NCBI RefSeq assembly: GCF_023499255.1
Contig: NZ_CP092183.1
Coordinates: forward strand, 1,371,501-1,435,500
Direction: 5' to 3'
DNA: 64,000 bases
Origin: Couchioplanes caeruleus
GTDB taxonomy: Bacteria > Actinomycetota > Actinomycetes > Mycobacteriales > Micromonosporaceae
In this document: positions 30,736-40,000 of the stretch, piece after piece
Position numbering within the stretch: position 1 is the stretch's first letter
How the letters are laid out: every line of letters starts with the position of its first letter
Program-made: the position numbers and the translations under genes
Notes under the pieces: generated by a model
Databases searched by the model: none
What the model was told of the DNA's origin: nothing
Seen by the model: only the letters and a program-made list of their open reading frames with translations

Positions 30736-31944
30736 ATGACTGACGTTGACATGCGTACGCCGGCAGCGCTCGCCGACGCCGAGCGCTGGACCGCGCACAA
30801 CTACCACCCGCTGCCGGTCGTGATCTCCGACGCCGAGGGCGCCTGGGTGACCGACGTCGACGGCCGCCGCTACCTGGACTTCCTCGCCGGGTACTCGGCG
30901 CTGAACTTCGGCCACCGGCACCCCGGCCTGATCGCCGCCGCGCACGCCCAGCTCGACCGGCTGACGCTGACCAGCCGGGCGTTCGTGCACGACCAGTTCG
31001 CCTCGTTCTGCCGCGGGCTGGCCGAGCTGTGCGGCAAGGATCTCGTGCTGCCGATGAACACCGGCGCGGAGGCCGTCGAGACCGCCATCAAGGTGGCCCG
31101 CAAGTGGGGCTACCGGGTCAAGGGCGTGCCGGACGGCCAGGCCGAGATCATCGTCGCGGCCGACAACTTCCACGGCCGGACCACCACGATCATCAGCTTC
31201 TCGACGGATCCGGACGCGCGCGACGACTTCGGGCCGTACACCCCGGGCTTCACGATTGTTCCGTACGGGGACCTGCACGCGCTCTCCGAGGCGATCACGG
31301 CGAACACCGTCGCGGTGCTGCTCGAGCCCATCCAGGGCGAGGCCGGTGTGCTGGTGCCGCCGGCGGGCTACTTCGCGGGCGTACGGGAGCTGTGCACCGA
31401 CAACAACGTGCTGTTCCTCGCCGACGAGATCCAGTCCGGGCTCGGGCGTACGGGTAAGACGTTCGCGATCGAGCACGAGGGTGTCGTCCCCGACATGTAC
31501 CTGCTCGGCAAGGCGCTGGGCGGCGGCATCGTGCCGGTGTCCGCGGTCGCCGCGAACCGGGACGTCCTCGGGGTGCTCCGGCCCGGCGAGCACGGCTCCA
31601 CGTTCGGTGGCAACCCGCTGGCCTGCGCGGTCGGTGCCGAAGTGGTCCGGCTGCTCGCGACCGGCGAGTTCCAGCAGCGTTCGGCCGAGCTCGGCGCGCG
31701 GCTGCACGAGGGCCTGAACGCGCTGATCGGGCGCGGGGTCGTCGCCGTACGCGGGCGCGGTCTGTGGGCCGGCGTCGACATCGACCCGGCGCTGATGAGC
31801 GGCCGGCAGGCCGTGGAACGCCTCGCCGAGCGCGGCGTGCTCGCCAAGGACACGCACGGCTCGACGATCCGCCTCGCCCCGCCCCTGGTGGTCACGGCCG
31901 AGGAGATCGACCACGCCGTGGCCCAGCTGGCCGCGATCCTCTGA
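30736..31944 (+). CDS. rocD: Ornithine-oxo-acid aminotransferase
   Basis: A 402-residue class-III PLP aminotransferase converting ornithine + 2-oxoglutarate to glutamate semialdehyde + glutamate. Signatures: [19 protein letters not shown] at the N-terminus, [36 protein letters not shown] and the PLP lysine Lys259 in LLGKALGGG. The start is set by GGAGGACGGCC just upstream of ATG 30736. It probably shares a transcript with the ddaH-like gene. The inverted repeat at 31953-31991 follows. Confidence 0.94.
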   Translation: MTDVDMRTPAALADAERWTAHNYHPLPVVISDAEGAWVTDVDGRRYLDFLAGYSALNFGHRHPGLIAAAHAQLDRLTLTSRAFVHDQFASFCRGLAELCGKDLVLPMNTGAEAVETAIKVARKWGYRVKGVPDGQAEIIVAADNFHGRTTTIISFSTDPDARDDFGPYTPGFTIVPYGDLHALSEAITANTVAVLLEPIQGEAGVLVPPAGYFAGVRELCTDNNVLFLADEIQSGLGRTGKTFAIEHEGVVPDMYLLGKALGGGIVPVSAVAANRDVLGVLRPGEHGSTFGGNPLACAVGAEVVRLLATGEFQQRSAELGARLHEGLNALIGRGVVAVRGRGLWAGVDIDPALMSGRQAVERLAERGVLAKDTHGSTIRLAPPLVVTAEEIDHAVAQLAAIL

Positions 31945-31952
31945 TCTGCACC

Positions 31953-31991
31953 CGGCCGTCCGCCGCCTCCGCCAGGGCGGCGGCGGCCGTG
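31953..31991. terminator. Likely bidirectional hairpin between convergent genes
   Basis: A GC-rich imperfect inverted repeat (CGGCCGTCCGCCGCC with GGCGGCGGCGGCCG) sits between the convergent rocD and FHA-protein stops and could terminate both. Confidence 0.5.
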
Positions 31992-31994
31992 GTG

Positions 31995-33140
31995 CTACCG
32001 CTCGAACTTGCGGATCGCCATCGTGGGCGCCTCGGCCATCACCGAGTGCGGCTGGCTGACCCCGCCGGACGCCCACAGCTTGGCGCGGCCCACCTGCACG
32101 TTCGCGTACAGCTCGACCACGTCGTCCGGACCCAGCGTGCGGATCTCGTCGCGGTTCAGCGTCACCCGCTGGTCGTCGTCGAACGAGCCGTTCGGGCGGA
32201 TACCGGTGCCGTTGGTGCTGACGTCCTGCGCGCTCAGCTCACCGCTGTGCAGGGCGAACCGGACGTGCCCACGGCTGATCCACTTGCGGGCGTCGTCGGT
32301 CAGCCACTGCCCGAGCATGACGCCACCGCCGCCCTCTGGCGCGCGCCCCACCACGACCGGCTTCTCCGTGGAGACCACGAACCGCTGGCGGATGATGCCG
32401 TCGATGCGTACGGAAAGAACCTCGACGGCCGGGCGCGGACCCGCGTCGCGCAACCGCGTGCCGTGCCGGGGGCACGTCGGCACGCCGGCCCGCAGAGCGG
32501 GCGGCGGCTGGGAGACCGGGCTGGTGGTCTTCCGCATGTCGGCGAACGGGCTGTCCGGATCGCCACCCGAACCGTACGCGGTGCAGTTCTCCGGGCACCC
32601 CCACACGCGGGACAGCAGCTTCTGCCCGAGCGGCGAAGGCTCGGCCACGGCCGGCACCTCCCCGCGCCCGACCCGCGCGACCAGCACCGGACCGCCCGCG
32701 CCCGGTACGGCGGCGAGCAGGCGGCCGGGATCCTCCACCCACGGGCGGCGGTCACGGAAGCGCTCGGCCCGCGTACGCGTGAGCACGGGCAGGCCCAGCA
32801 GCTCCGCCACCTCGAGCACCCGGTCGTCGAGCTGCGGCACCACCTCGACCACGCCGTCGTCGGCCCAGCGGCGGACGACCATGCGCTCGTTGGAGGTGAG
32901 GTCGGCGTCGGAGAGCAGGCCGCGCGGGACCACGGCGTACACCGGGACGTTCTCCTCGGCCACGTGCCGGCCGAGCGCGTCGATGACCAGGCCCAGCCGC
33001 AGCATGCTGGCGGGGCGGCCGCCGTCGAGGTCGGCGTACCGGACGATCTCGGAAAGATCGACGACCGCGCGGGCGAGAGCGGGGTCGGTGGTGAGACGGG
33101 CCTCGATGGCGTCGAGGACCTTGCTGACCTCGAATCTCAC
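31995..33140 (-). CDS. FHA-domain protein with possible PIN-like N-terminal domain
   Basis: A 381-residue cytoplasmic protein. GTG 33140, with GGGAGG 6 nt upstream, gives the start VRFEVSKVLDAIE. The C-terminal ~110 residues form an FHA phosphothreonine-binding domain (VVVGRAP... ISRGHVRF... DVSTNGTGIRPNG). The N-terminal ~150 residues (LSEIVRYADLDGGRPASM... VYAVVPRGLLSDAD... ADDGVVEVVPQLDDRVLEVA) have the spacing of acidic residues seen in PIN/NYN-like nuclease folds, but this is a weak call. A Cys/His group in the middle (CPENC, CPRH) could bind zinc. FHA domains normally dock onto Ser/Thr-kinase targets; no kinase is adjacent. Confidence 0.7.
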   Translation of the reverse strand: MRFEVSKVLDAIEARLTTDPALARAVVDLSEIVRYADLDGGRPASMLRLGLVIDALGRHVAEENVPVYAVVPRGLLSDADLTSNERMVVRRWADDGVVEVVPQLDDRVLEVAELLGLPVLTRTRAERFRDRRPWVEDPGRLLAAVPGAGGPVLVARVGRGEVPAVAEPSPLGQKLLSRVWGCPENCTAYGSGGDPDSPFADMRKTTSPVSQPPPALRAGVPTCPRHGTRLRDAGPRPAVEVLSVRIDGIIRQRFVVSTEKPVVVGRAPEGGGGVMLGQWLTDDARKWISRGHVRFALHSGELSAQDVSTNGTGIRPNGSFDDDQRVTLNRDEIRTLGPDDVVELYANVQVGRAKLWASGGVSQPHSVMAEAPTMAIRKFER

Positions 33141-33292
33141 GTGACCTCCCGGTTCGTGGGCGTGCGCTTTCCACGCGCCATCATGCCGTCTGCCGCCGGG
33201 CAGCGGCGAAGCAGGGGCGCGGACGGTGTCGTGATCTACGCCGTTTCGCCGCCGGTGGGGGATTCGCGTGCCCACCGGAGTGGTACCTGCCC

Positions 33293-33345
33293 GCTGCCGC
33301 CCGCGCCTGGTGCGCCGCCGGCCGCTGCTGCCGCCCGCGCCTGGT
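33293..33345. repeat. Two 19-nt direct repeats
   Basis: GCTGCCGCCCGCGCCTGGT occurs at 33293-33311 and again at 33327-33345, in the gap (33141-33393) between the FHA gene and the pterin dehydratase gene. I see no gene in this gap. Confidence 0.7.
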
Positions 33346-33393
33346 CCGGTGCCTGACGCGGCGGGTTCGCTGCCGGACGCGGCGGTGGCGGAC

Positions 33394-33687
33394 TCAGGAC
33401 GCGTCGGCGACGATGCGGTCGATGCGGTTGGCCAGCGCGATGTCGCGCGTGGTCACCCCACCCGCCGAGTGGGTGCTGCACCGGAACGTCAGCGTGCGCC
33501 AGCGGATGTCGATGTCGGGGTGGTGGTCCATCTGCTCGGCGACCTCGGCCACCCGGTCCACGACGGCTATCGCCGCCGGGAAACTGTGCAGTCCGACCGT
33601 ACGCACGATGGCGTCCGTTCCGCCCTCCCAGCCGTCCAGCACGGCCACGGCGCTGCGTACCGATTCCGCGTCCAGCAGGTCAGCCAT
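33394..33687 (-). CDS. 4a-hydroxytetrahydrobiopterin dehydratase (pterin carbinolamine dehydratase)
   Basis: A 97-residue protein with the family core MDHHPDIDIRWRTLTFRCSTH and GGVTTRDIALANRID, containing the His-His...His cluster that dehydrates 4a-hydroxy-tetrahydropterin. The size (about 95-100 aa) is normal. No aromatic amino acid hydroxylase is nearby, so its pterin partner is not evident. It diverges from the lipoprotein gene at 33801. Confidence 0.9.
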   Translation of the reverse strand: MADLLDAESVRSAVAVLDGWEGGTDAIVRTVGLHSFPAAIAVVDRVAEVAEQMDHHPDIDIRWRTLTFRCSTHSAGGVTTRDIALANRIDRIVADAS

Positions 33688-33800
33688 GAACCGAGCTTAG
33701 TGCCCGGCCGCAGCCCCCCGACGGTCAGCCGGGGGCGGAAAATGTCGCACGCCTTCGCTACGGTGAGCCCCGACATGAGCTCGAGACCGGGAGGAAACGC

Positions 33801-34598
33801 ATGAGGAATCGACGGCTGGCGATCGCCGGCCTGGCGCTGATCGCCGGGCTCGGCCTGACCGGCTGCGGGCCGGACGACAGCTCGTCGACCGGCGCCACCG
33901 GCTCCGGAGCGGCGGCAACGCAGGCGGCCGGCAAGCAGGACCCGGCGGCCGACCTCGCCGCGGCGGTCAGCAAGCTCGGCGAGCAGAGCGTGAAGATCGA
34001 CATGGACATGGCCGGCGCGCTGAGCATGACCGGCGTGGCGGACCCCAAGGCGGGCACCGCCAAGATGAGCATGGACATGGGCGCGCTCGGCCAGGGCACG
34101 AAGATCGAGATGCGCAAGATCGGCGACGACCTGTACATGAAGTTCGGCGGCCAGCTCGGCGACATGCTCAAGGGCGGCACCAGCAAGAAGCCCTGGATGC
34201 ACATCGACGCGACCAAGCTCGGCGAGGGCAGCAGCTTCGCCCTGCCGAAGGACGACCCGGCCGGCACCAAGGCCATGCTCCAGGCCGTGACGGGCGTCGA
34301 GCGCGTGGGCACCGACGGCTTCAAGGGCACCCTCGACCTCACCAAGTCCCCCCGCTTCAACAAGGGTGACCAGCTCAAGGCCCTGGGCGACAAGGCGACC
34401 AGGATCCCCTTCACGGCGAAGAAGGACAGCGACGGCCGCCTGGTCGAGCTGACCCTCGACATGAGCTCGATCCAGCCGGGCACCGGCAAGATCAAGACGA
34501 AGTACTCGGACTTCGGCACCCCGGTGTCGGTGGAAGCCCCGCCGGCCGCGCAGGTCGGCGAGATGCCGAGCCAGCTCTCCGGCGTCCTCAACGCCTGA
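33801..34598 (+). CDS. LppX/LprG-like lipoprotein 1
   Basis: A 265-residue lipoprotein. The signal peptide ends at LTGCG (Cys22). The mature part alternates amphipathic strands (VKIDMDMAGALSMTG, AKMSMDMGALGQG, KIEMRKIGDDLYMKFGG), typical of the LppX/LprAFG half-barrel that carries lipid between membranes. GGGAGG precedes the ATG. The gene 480 bases downstream encodes a paralogue with the same domain order, including a shared YKGTLDL/FKGTLDL strand. The ligand is unknown. Confidence 0.8.
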   Translation: MRNRRLAIAGLALIAGLGLTGCGPDDSSSTGATGSGAAATQAAGKQDPAADLAAAVSKLGEQSVKIDMDMAGALSMTGVADPKAGTAKMSMDMGALGQGTKIEMRKIGDDLYMKFGGQLGDMLKGGTSKKPWMHIDATKLGEGSSFALPKDDPAGTKAMLQAVTGVERVGTDGFKGTLDLTKSPRFNKGDQLKALGDKATRIPFTAKKDSDGRLVELTLDMSSIQPGTGKIKTKYSDFGTPVSVEAPPAAQVGEMPSQLSGVLNA

Positions 34599-34612
34599 CC
34601 CGACTGCCCGAC

Positions 34613-34661
34613 ACACAGGCTCCCGGCCGTCCGCCCGCGCGCGGACGACGGGGGCCTGTGT
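34613..34661 (+). terminator. Hairpin terminator after lipoprotein 1
   Basis: ACACAGGC at 34613-34620 pairs with GCCTGTGT at 34654-34661, extended inward by an imperfect GC-rich stem around CCCGCGCG. Confidence 0.65.
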
Positions 34662-34935
34662 TGCTTGAGGGGCATGCGGCCGGGCGGCGTGCAGGTGGCC
34701 GGGCTGCCGTTGAGGCGGAGCGTCCCAGTCCTGCGGCTCGGGTGCTCGCTGCGCTGCCGGTCTCTGCGGCAGCGTCATCAGCTTGCCGTGCCGTCCTTCT
34801 GGCAGGCGTGGGTGCTGAGCCGGAATGGCCGGGTGGGTCACTGATCCGCCCGGCCTCTCCCTTTTCTGCCGTTCGTCCTATGCCGACGCCCGTCCCGCCG
34901 TTTCGTTTTGCGGGCCATCGGGAAAACCGGGTGCA

Positions 34936-35070
34936 CCGTTGCCAAGGGCGGCGACGGATGGCAGGGAAGCCGTTGCCGAGAGCGGCGACGGATGGCAGGG
35001 AACCCGTTGCCGAGAGCGGCGACGGATGGCAAGGAAGCCGTTGCCAGGGCGGCGACGGATGGCAGGGAGG
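34936..35070 (+). repeat. Four-copy 34-nt hairpin repeat ending in the lipoprotein-2 ribosome site
   Basis: Units at 34936-34969, 34970-35003, 35004-35037 and 35038-35070. Each has arms CCGTTGCC and GGCGACGG (one G-U pair) around a short AG-rich loop, then a single-stranded GGATGGCAGGGA-type tail. Units 2 and 3 form 9-bp stems with an AGAG loop. The last tail, AGGGAGG, is the Shine-Dalgarno sequence of the gene at 35077, with 6-nt spacing. The 34599-35076 gap holds this array and the terminator; I see no gene there. Confidence 0.85.
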
Positions 35071-35076
35071 ATCGAC

Positions 35077-35886
35077 ATGCGTACCGCTCGTATCGGTGGG
35101 CTGGGGCTCGCTTCTGTGGCCGCTGTTGCTCTGGCCGTGGGCGGATGCTCCGCCGACGGCGACGCGAATTCCGGTGCCGGCGCCCCGGCGAGCGGCGTGC
35201 CGAGCGCCTCCGCCAGCGTCGGTGCGGCCGATCCCGCCGCCGCTTCCGCGCTGGCCGCGGCCGCCGCGAAGCTGGGCACGGAGAGCTTCAAGGTGACCGT
35301 GACGTCCGGGCCCGGGTTGAAGATGAACGGTTCGATGGACGCGACCAAGGGCATCGGTACGGCCACGCTGACCGCGACCGGACCGAACACCGAGATCGAG
35401 GTCAAGACGCTGCTCGTGGACAAGGACCTGTACGTGCAGGTCCCGGGCATCACGAAGGCGGGCACCTGGACGCACGTGGACGTCTCCCGGCTGCCCGAGG
35501 GCGCCAACGTCGGCCTGCGGCCCGGTCAGATCGACCCGGCGAACACCGCCCAGCTGCTCAGCTCGACCACGGACGTGCAGCAGGTGGACTCGCGCAGCTA
35601 CAAGGGCACGCTGGACCTGACCAAGGCGGCCGGTGTCGCCGGCGTCGACCAGAAGATGGTCAGCACCTGGGGCGCGCAGGCGCAGAACGTGCCGTTCACC
35701 GCGGGCGTCGACGATCAGGGCCGGCTGTCCGCGCTGACGATCCAGCTCCCGGCCGTGAACGGTCAGCAGGCCCAGCCGCTGGAGGTCCTGTACACCGACT
35801 ACGGCACGACGGTCGACGCGCAGCGCCCGCCGGCCGACCAGATCACCGAGGCGCCGGACAGCCTCTACAACAGCCTGGGCGGCTGA
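35077..35886 (+). CDS. LppX/LprG-like lipoprotein 2
   Basis: A 269-residue lipoprotein paralogous to the product of 33801. Lipobox region AVGGCSAD; mature strands FKVTVTSGPGLKMNGSMD, LYVQVPG and YKGTLDLTKAAG parallel the upstream copy, which suggests an old tandem duplication. It likely forms the same lipid-binding half-barrel on the outer face of the membrane. Its ribosome site lies in the last unit of the 34-nt hairpin array, so translation could depend on that leader (inference). A hairpin follows the stop. Confidence 0.8.
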   Translation: MRTARIGGLGLASVAAVALAVGGCSADGDANSGAGAPASGVPSASASVGAADPAAASALAAAAAKLGTESFKVTVTSGPGLKMNGSMDATKGIGTATLTATGPNTEIEVKTLLVDKDLYVQVPGITKAGTWTHVDVSRLPEGANVGLRPGQIDPANTAQLLSSTTDVQQVDSRSYKGTLDLTKAAGVAGVDQKMVSTWGAQAQNVPFTAGVDDQGRLSALTIQLPAVNGQQAQPLEVLYTDYGTTVDAQRPPADQITEAPDSLYNSLGG

Positions 35887-35908
35887 GCCCGTCCGATCGA
35901 CCGACGCG

Positions 35909-35937
35909 AGGTCCCCGGCCGGTGCGGCCGGGGACCT
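35909..35937 (+). terminator. Hairpin terminator after lipoprotein 2
   Basis: AGGTCCCCGGCCG (35909-35921) pairs perfectly over 13 bp with 35925-35937 around a GTG loop, followed by TCGTC. Confidence 0.8.
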
Positions 35938-35993
35938 TCGTCATGATCGAGTAGGTGGGTGGCGCGGCGGGGGATCGGCTACCGTTGCGGACC

Positions 35994-36812
35994 GTGCCAG
36001 AGGGACACACCATTCATCGGCTCGCCGCGCGTCACCGGGAGCTCTTCGCCGGGCATGCCGTCGCCGTGTCGAGCCCGCAGGGCCGGTTCGCCGCCGGGGC
36101 CGCCCTGCTCACCGGGCGGACGCTGACCGACACCGAGGCGTACGGCAAGCATCTGCTGCACCATTACGAGGGTGAGCTGAGCCTGCACATCCACCTCGGC
36201 CTCTACGGCAAGTTCGCCGACGGTGACGGGCCGGCCCCCGCGCCCGTCGGGCAGCTGCGGATGGTGATGGTCGGCGCCGGGCACTGGCTGGAGCTGCGCG
36301 GGCCTACGGCGTGCGAGGTGCTCGATCCGGTCCAGGTGGCGGCGCTCCGGGCACGGCTGGGCCAGGATCCGTTGCGTGACGACGCCGACCCGCTGGTGGC
36401 GTACGGCCGGATCCGCAGCAGCACGAAGCCGGTGTTCGCCCTCCTGCTGGACCAGACGGTGGTCGCCGGGTGTGGATTGATCTACGCGAACGAGGTCCTG
36501 TTCCGCGCGGGCCTCGCCCCCACCACGCAGGGACGCAGCATCTCCGCCACCTGCTGGGAGCAGATGTGGGACGACCTGCGGGCGTTGATGAAGGAAGGCG
36601 TGGCGCGCGGGCGGATCGACACCGTCCACACCGCACACACCCCCGAGGCGATGCAGCGCGCGCCGCGGGTGGACCGGCACGGCGGTGAGGTGTACGTGTA
36701 CCGGCGCCCGGGCCAGCCCTGCCTGGTGTGCGGGACGCCGGTGCTGCGCGGGCCGATGGCGGGACGCAACCTGTACTGGTGCCCGACCTGCCAGCCGGAG
36801 CCGACGCGCTGA
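35994..36812 (+). CDS. Fpg/Nei-family DNA glycosylase (Nei2-like)
   Basis: A 272-residue base-excision repair enzyme that removes oxidised bases and cleaves the AP site. GTG 35994 yields the mature N-terminus PEGHTIHRLA, with the catalytic Pro and Glu directly after the initiator; any upstream start would bury it. The helix-two-turn-helix is near LLLDQTVVAGCGLIYANEVLF, and the zinc finger has CLVC and CPTC pairs (CLVCGTPVLRGPM... WCPTCQ). PEGHT and the sequence overall resemble actinobacterial Nei2 rather than MutM. Confidence 0.9.
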   Translation: MPEGHTIHRLAARHRELFAGHAVAVSSPQGRFAAGAALLTGRTLTDTEAYGKHLLHHYEGELSLHIHLGLYGKFADGDGPAPAPVGQLRMVMVGAGHWLELRGPTACEVLDPVQVAALRARLGQDPLRDDADPLVAYGRIRSSTKPVFALLLDQTVVAGCGLIYANEVLFRAGLAPTTQGRSISATCWEQMWDDLRALMKEGVARGRIDTVHTAHTPEAMQRAPRVDRHGGEVYVYRRPGQPCLVCGTPVLRGPMAGRNLYWCPTCQPEPTR

Positions 36813-36857
36813 CTCGGTTGATCTCGGGATGACGACGGCCCCTTGATCATATCCAAG

Positions 36858-36887
36858 TTTACAAATATCCACGTGGACCTCTATCCT
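36858..36887 (+). promoter_or_regulatory. Likely promoter with CACGTG palindrome
   Basis: TTTACA (36858-36863) and TATCCT (36882-36887) are separated by 18 bases, as in a vegetative promoter. The spacer contains the perfect palindrome TCCACGTGGA (36868-36877), a plausible operator. It points toward the 26-aa reading frame at 36918 and the RHS gene. The AT-rich stretch stands out from its surroundings. Confidence 0.5.
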
Positions 36888-36917
36888 TCGGATTCGCGCT
36901 GATCACGGGGGTGAAGC

Positions 36918-36998
36918 ATGCGTGATCTCATGCTGGATACAGCACCGGAAGACGTCGGTGGTCCGGTTTTCGACAGCTTCCTCGTGGCTGCGGCCTAG
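36918..36998 (+). CDS. Possible 26-residue leader peptide upstream of RHS gene
   Basis: The frame MRDLMLDTAPEDVGGPVFDS... ends at TAG 36996-36998 and is preceded by a GGGGGTGAAG ribosome site and a good promoter match 31 bases upstream. It is acidic at first and hydrophobic at the end (SFLVAAA). It could be a leader peptide of the RHS transcript, a small peptide precursor, or chance. The rest of the 36813-37092 gap shows no gene. Confidence 0.35.
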   Translation: MRDLMLDTAPEDVGGPVFDSFLVAAA

Positions 36999-37092
36999 TC
37001 GCCTACCACCTTTCTGAAACTTCCTCCGCCTGCGGCTCTGCAAGCCGCAAGGTGCCTGCTGTCATGCCTGCGCTTCTTCCGAAAGGGCTTCG

Positions 37093-40000
37093 GTGGACCA
37101 TCCCTCGATCGATGTCAGCTTCCCCGCTCCGCGCCGTGCGCCTTGGTTCCGTAGTCGTCTCGCGCTTTCTGCCGCGCTGACCGCCGCGCTGACTGCGTCG
37201 CTGCTGCACGCCACTGCGGCCCATGCGAAGCCTGACGCGTCGGAACACCTGGCGCCTCAACAGACCAGGATCGACAAGGACGGCGGTGAAGTGGCCGGCA
37301 GAGGATGGCCGACCAGCATGACGCCGGACTTGGCGGTTCCCACGCCGGTGTGGCCGACGGCCGGCACGGCCAAGGTCGTTGTGCAGAACATCGAATCGGC
37401 AGGCAAGGGTCACGTTGCGGGCAAGGTTTCTGCCGCAAGCCAGGAGCCGGCCACGGTCACCGTGCTCGACCGTGCAGCCGTTCCGCCTGCCTGGCGCAAT
37501 GGCGTGGTCATGCGGGTTGCCGCCGCGGGCCGGGCGGCTGTGTCGGTGGATTACAACAGCTTTCGTTATGCGTACGGCGCCAATTGGGCCTCGCGGCTGC
37601 GGCTGTGGAACCTGCCACCGTGCACCCTGCAGAAGAACGTGACTGCTGACTGTCACGCTACGCCGCTGCCATCTACCAATGATGCCGCGAAGGGCATAGT
37701 CAGCAGCAATTCGGTCAGCAGCGGGTTCGTGGCGTTGGCGGCCGAGGCTGCCGGCGATTCGGGTGACTTCAAGGCGACCGGACTTGCTGCGTCCTCTACT
37801 TGGGCGGCCGGCGGTTCGGCTGGTGACTTCACCTGGTCGTACCCCATGCGGACGCCCCCCCGCGATGGTGGGCGAATCACCCGAGATCACCCTGTCGTAC
37901 TCGTCCTCGAGCGTGGACGGGCGGTCGTCGGCAACCAATAACCAGCCCTCCTGGATCGGTGAGGGCTTCGAATACTCCCCGGGCTTCATCGAGCGTCAGT
38001 ACATCCCGTGCGCCGAGGACAAGTCGGGCACCCAGAACGCCCCCGCGCAGACCGGCGATCTCTGTTGGCGCACGGACAACGCCACGCTGAATCTGAACGG
38101 CTCCAGCACCGAGCTGATCTATCAGTCGGGCAAGGGCTGGCGGCCGCGGCTCGAGGACGGCTCGAAGATCGAGAAGCTGACCGGCGGCACGAGCGATGAC
38201 AAGAACGGCGAGCACTGGCGCGTCACCGCGACCGACGGCACGCAGTATTACTTCGGCCTGAACAAGCTGCCCGGGCAGACCGCCGAGACCAAGTCGGTGT
38301 GGGCGGTGCCGGTTTACGGCAATCATGCCAACGAACCGGGGCATGCGGACAAGTTCGCCGACTCGGATGAGATGCAGGCATGGCGCTGGAACCTCGACTA
38401 CACCGTCGACGTTCGCGGTAATACGGTCTCGCACTGGTACGACGCGGAGACGAATTACTACGCTCCGGAGGTCTCGGACACCAAGAAGGCGAAGTACACC
38501 CGGGGTGGAGCGCTTGCGCGAACCGATTATGGAACCTGGGACCGTGCCGGATCACGATCGACCACCCCACTGGCGCAGGTCGTCTACACCCCCGGGGACC
38601 GCTGCCTCTCTGATTGCACGAAGCATGACGGCGCACATTGGCCGGACACCCCGTGGGACCAGGAATGCACGAGCGCCGCGGCGAACTGCAAGGGGAAGTA
38701 CTCGCCGACCTTCTGGTCGGTCAAGCGGCTGGCAGTGGTGACGACCAAGGTATGGGACACCACCAAGACGACGCCGGCCTGGCAGGACGTCGACTCTTGG
38801 ACCCTGACCCACAGCTTCCCGAGTCCGGGCGATGGGCAGCTGGGCGGCCTCTGGCTGAAGTCGATCGTGCATGCCGGTCTCGTGGGCACGCGGCTGGAGA
38901 TGCCTCCGGTCGAGCTGTTCCCCACAGCGATGAGAAACCGGGTGTTGACGAAGACCAACACCACAAACAACTGGCAGCGGTTGGATTACATCAAAACTGA
39001 GACCGGCAGCTTGATCGACGTTCGGTACAGCGAGCCGGGCTGCAAGTCGGACAGTCTGCCTTCGAGCCCGCACACCAACACCCGGATGTGCTATCCGGTG
39101 ATCGGCCCGGACCCGGCGAAGCCGGGTAGCGACCTCACCGAGTGGTGGCTGAAGTACCGCGTCGAGCAGGTGACCGAGTCCGACGTGCAGCTCGCCTCCG
39201 GGCATCAATCGCCGACGAAAAACACCTATTACACCTACATCGGCGACCCGGCCTGGCACTACGCCGACGACGACGGGCTGACGAAGCCGAAGCGGAAGAC
39301 ATGGAGCCAGTTCCGTGGCTATGAGGAGGTCGAAGTCAGGGTCGGCGACACTCAGCAAACTCTGACCCGGACGAAGTACCTGCGCGGAATGCACGGCGAC
39401 AAACTCGCTCCGACCGGCGGCACCCGCGACGTCACGGTGACGGCCGATTACGGCACGGAGACCGTCAAGGACGAGGACGCATTCGCGGGCATGGTTCGCC
39501 AGCAGAGCGTCTACAACGGCACCATTGCCAAGCCAGTCTCCCGTACGGTCAATGTGCCCTGGCAGTCGCCTCCGACCGCGACTCGGACGATCAACGGTGA
39601 TGCAGTCTCTGCCCGCTACGTCGAGTCGACGGTGACCTACGAGTCGACTGCCCTTGGCGAGGACGGGAAGGGCGGTTGGCGCACCACTCGCGTCGAGACC
39701 AAGTTCGACGACGCCACCGGCGATGCGAAATGGACCTCCGACGAGGGCGACGTGTCGAAGGCCAACGATGAGAAGTGCGTGACGTACACACCGATTGCGA
39801 ATCCCGCGAAGAACATCACCGGACTCTCGAGCCGGATCACGACGACCGCTCTCACGTGTGGCGAGGCGGCGAAGTCGAGCGACGACGTCATCTCTGATGT
39901 ACGCCAGTACTTTGACGGTGCGACTCCGGCGAAGCCGAAGGACGCCCCGGAGTTCGGCTCGGTGACCATGACCCAGTCGATGGCCGACTGGACCGTTGGC

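Noticed and set aside
34936..35070. CRISPR-like array
   Set aside because: Units are contiguous with no unique spacers; only four copies and no cas genes.
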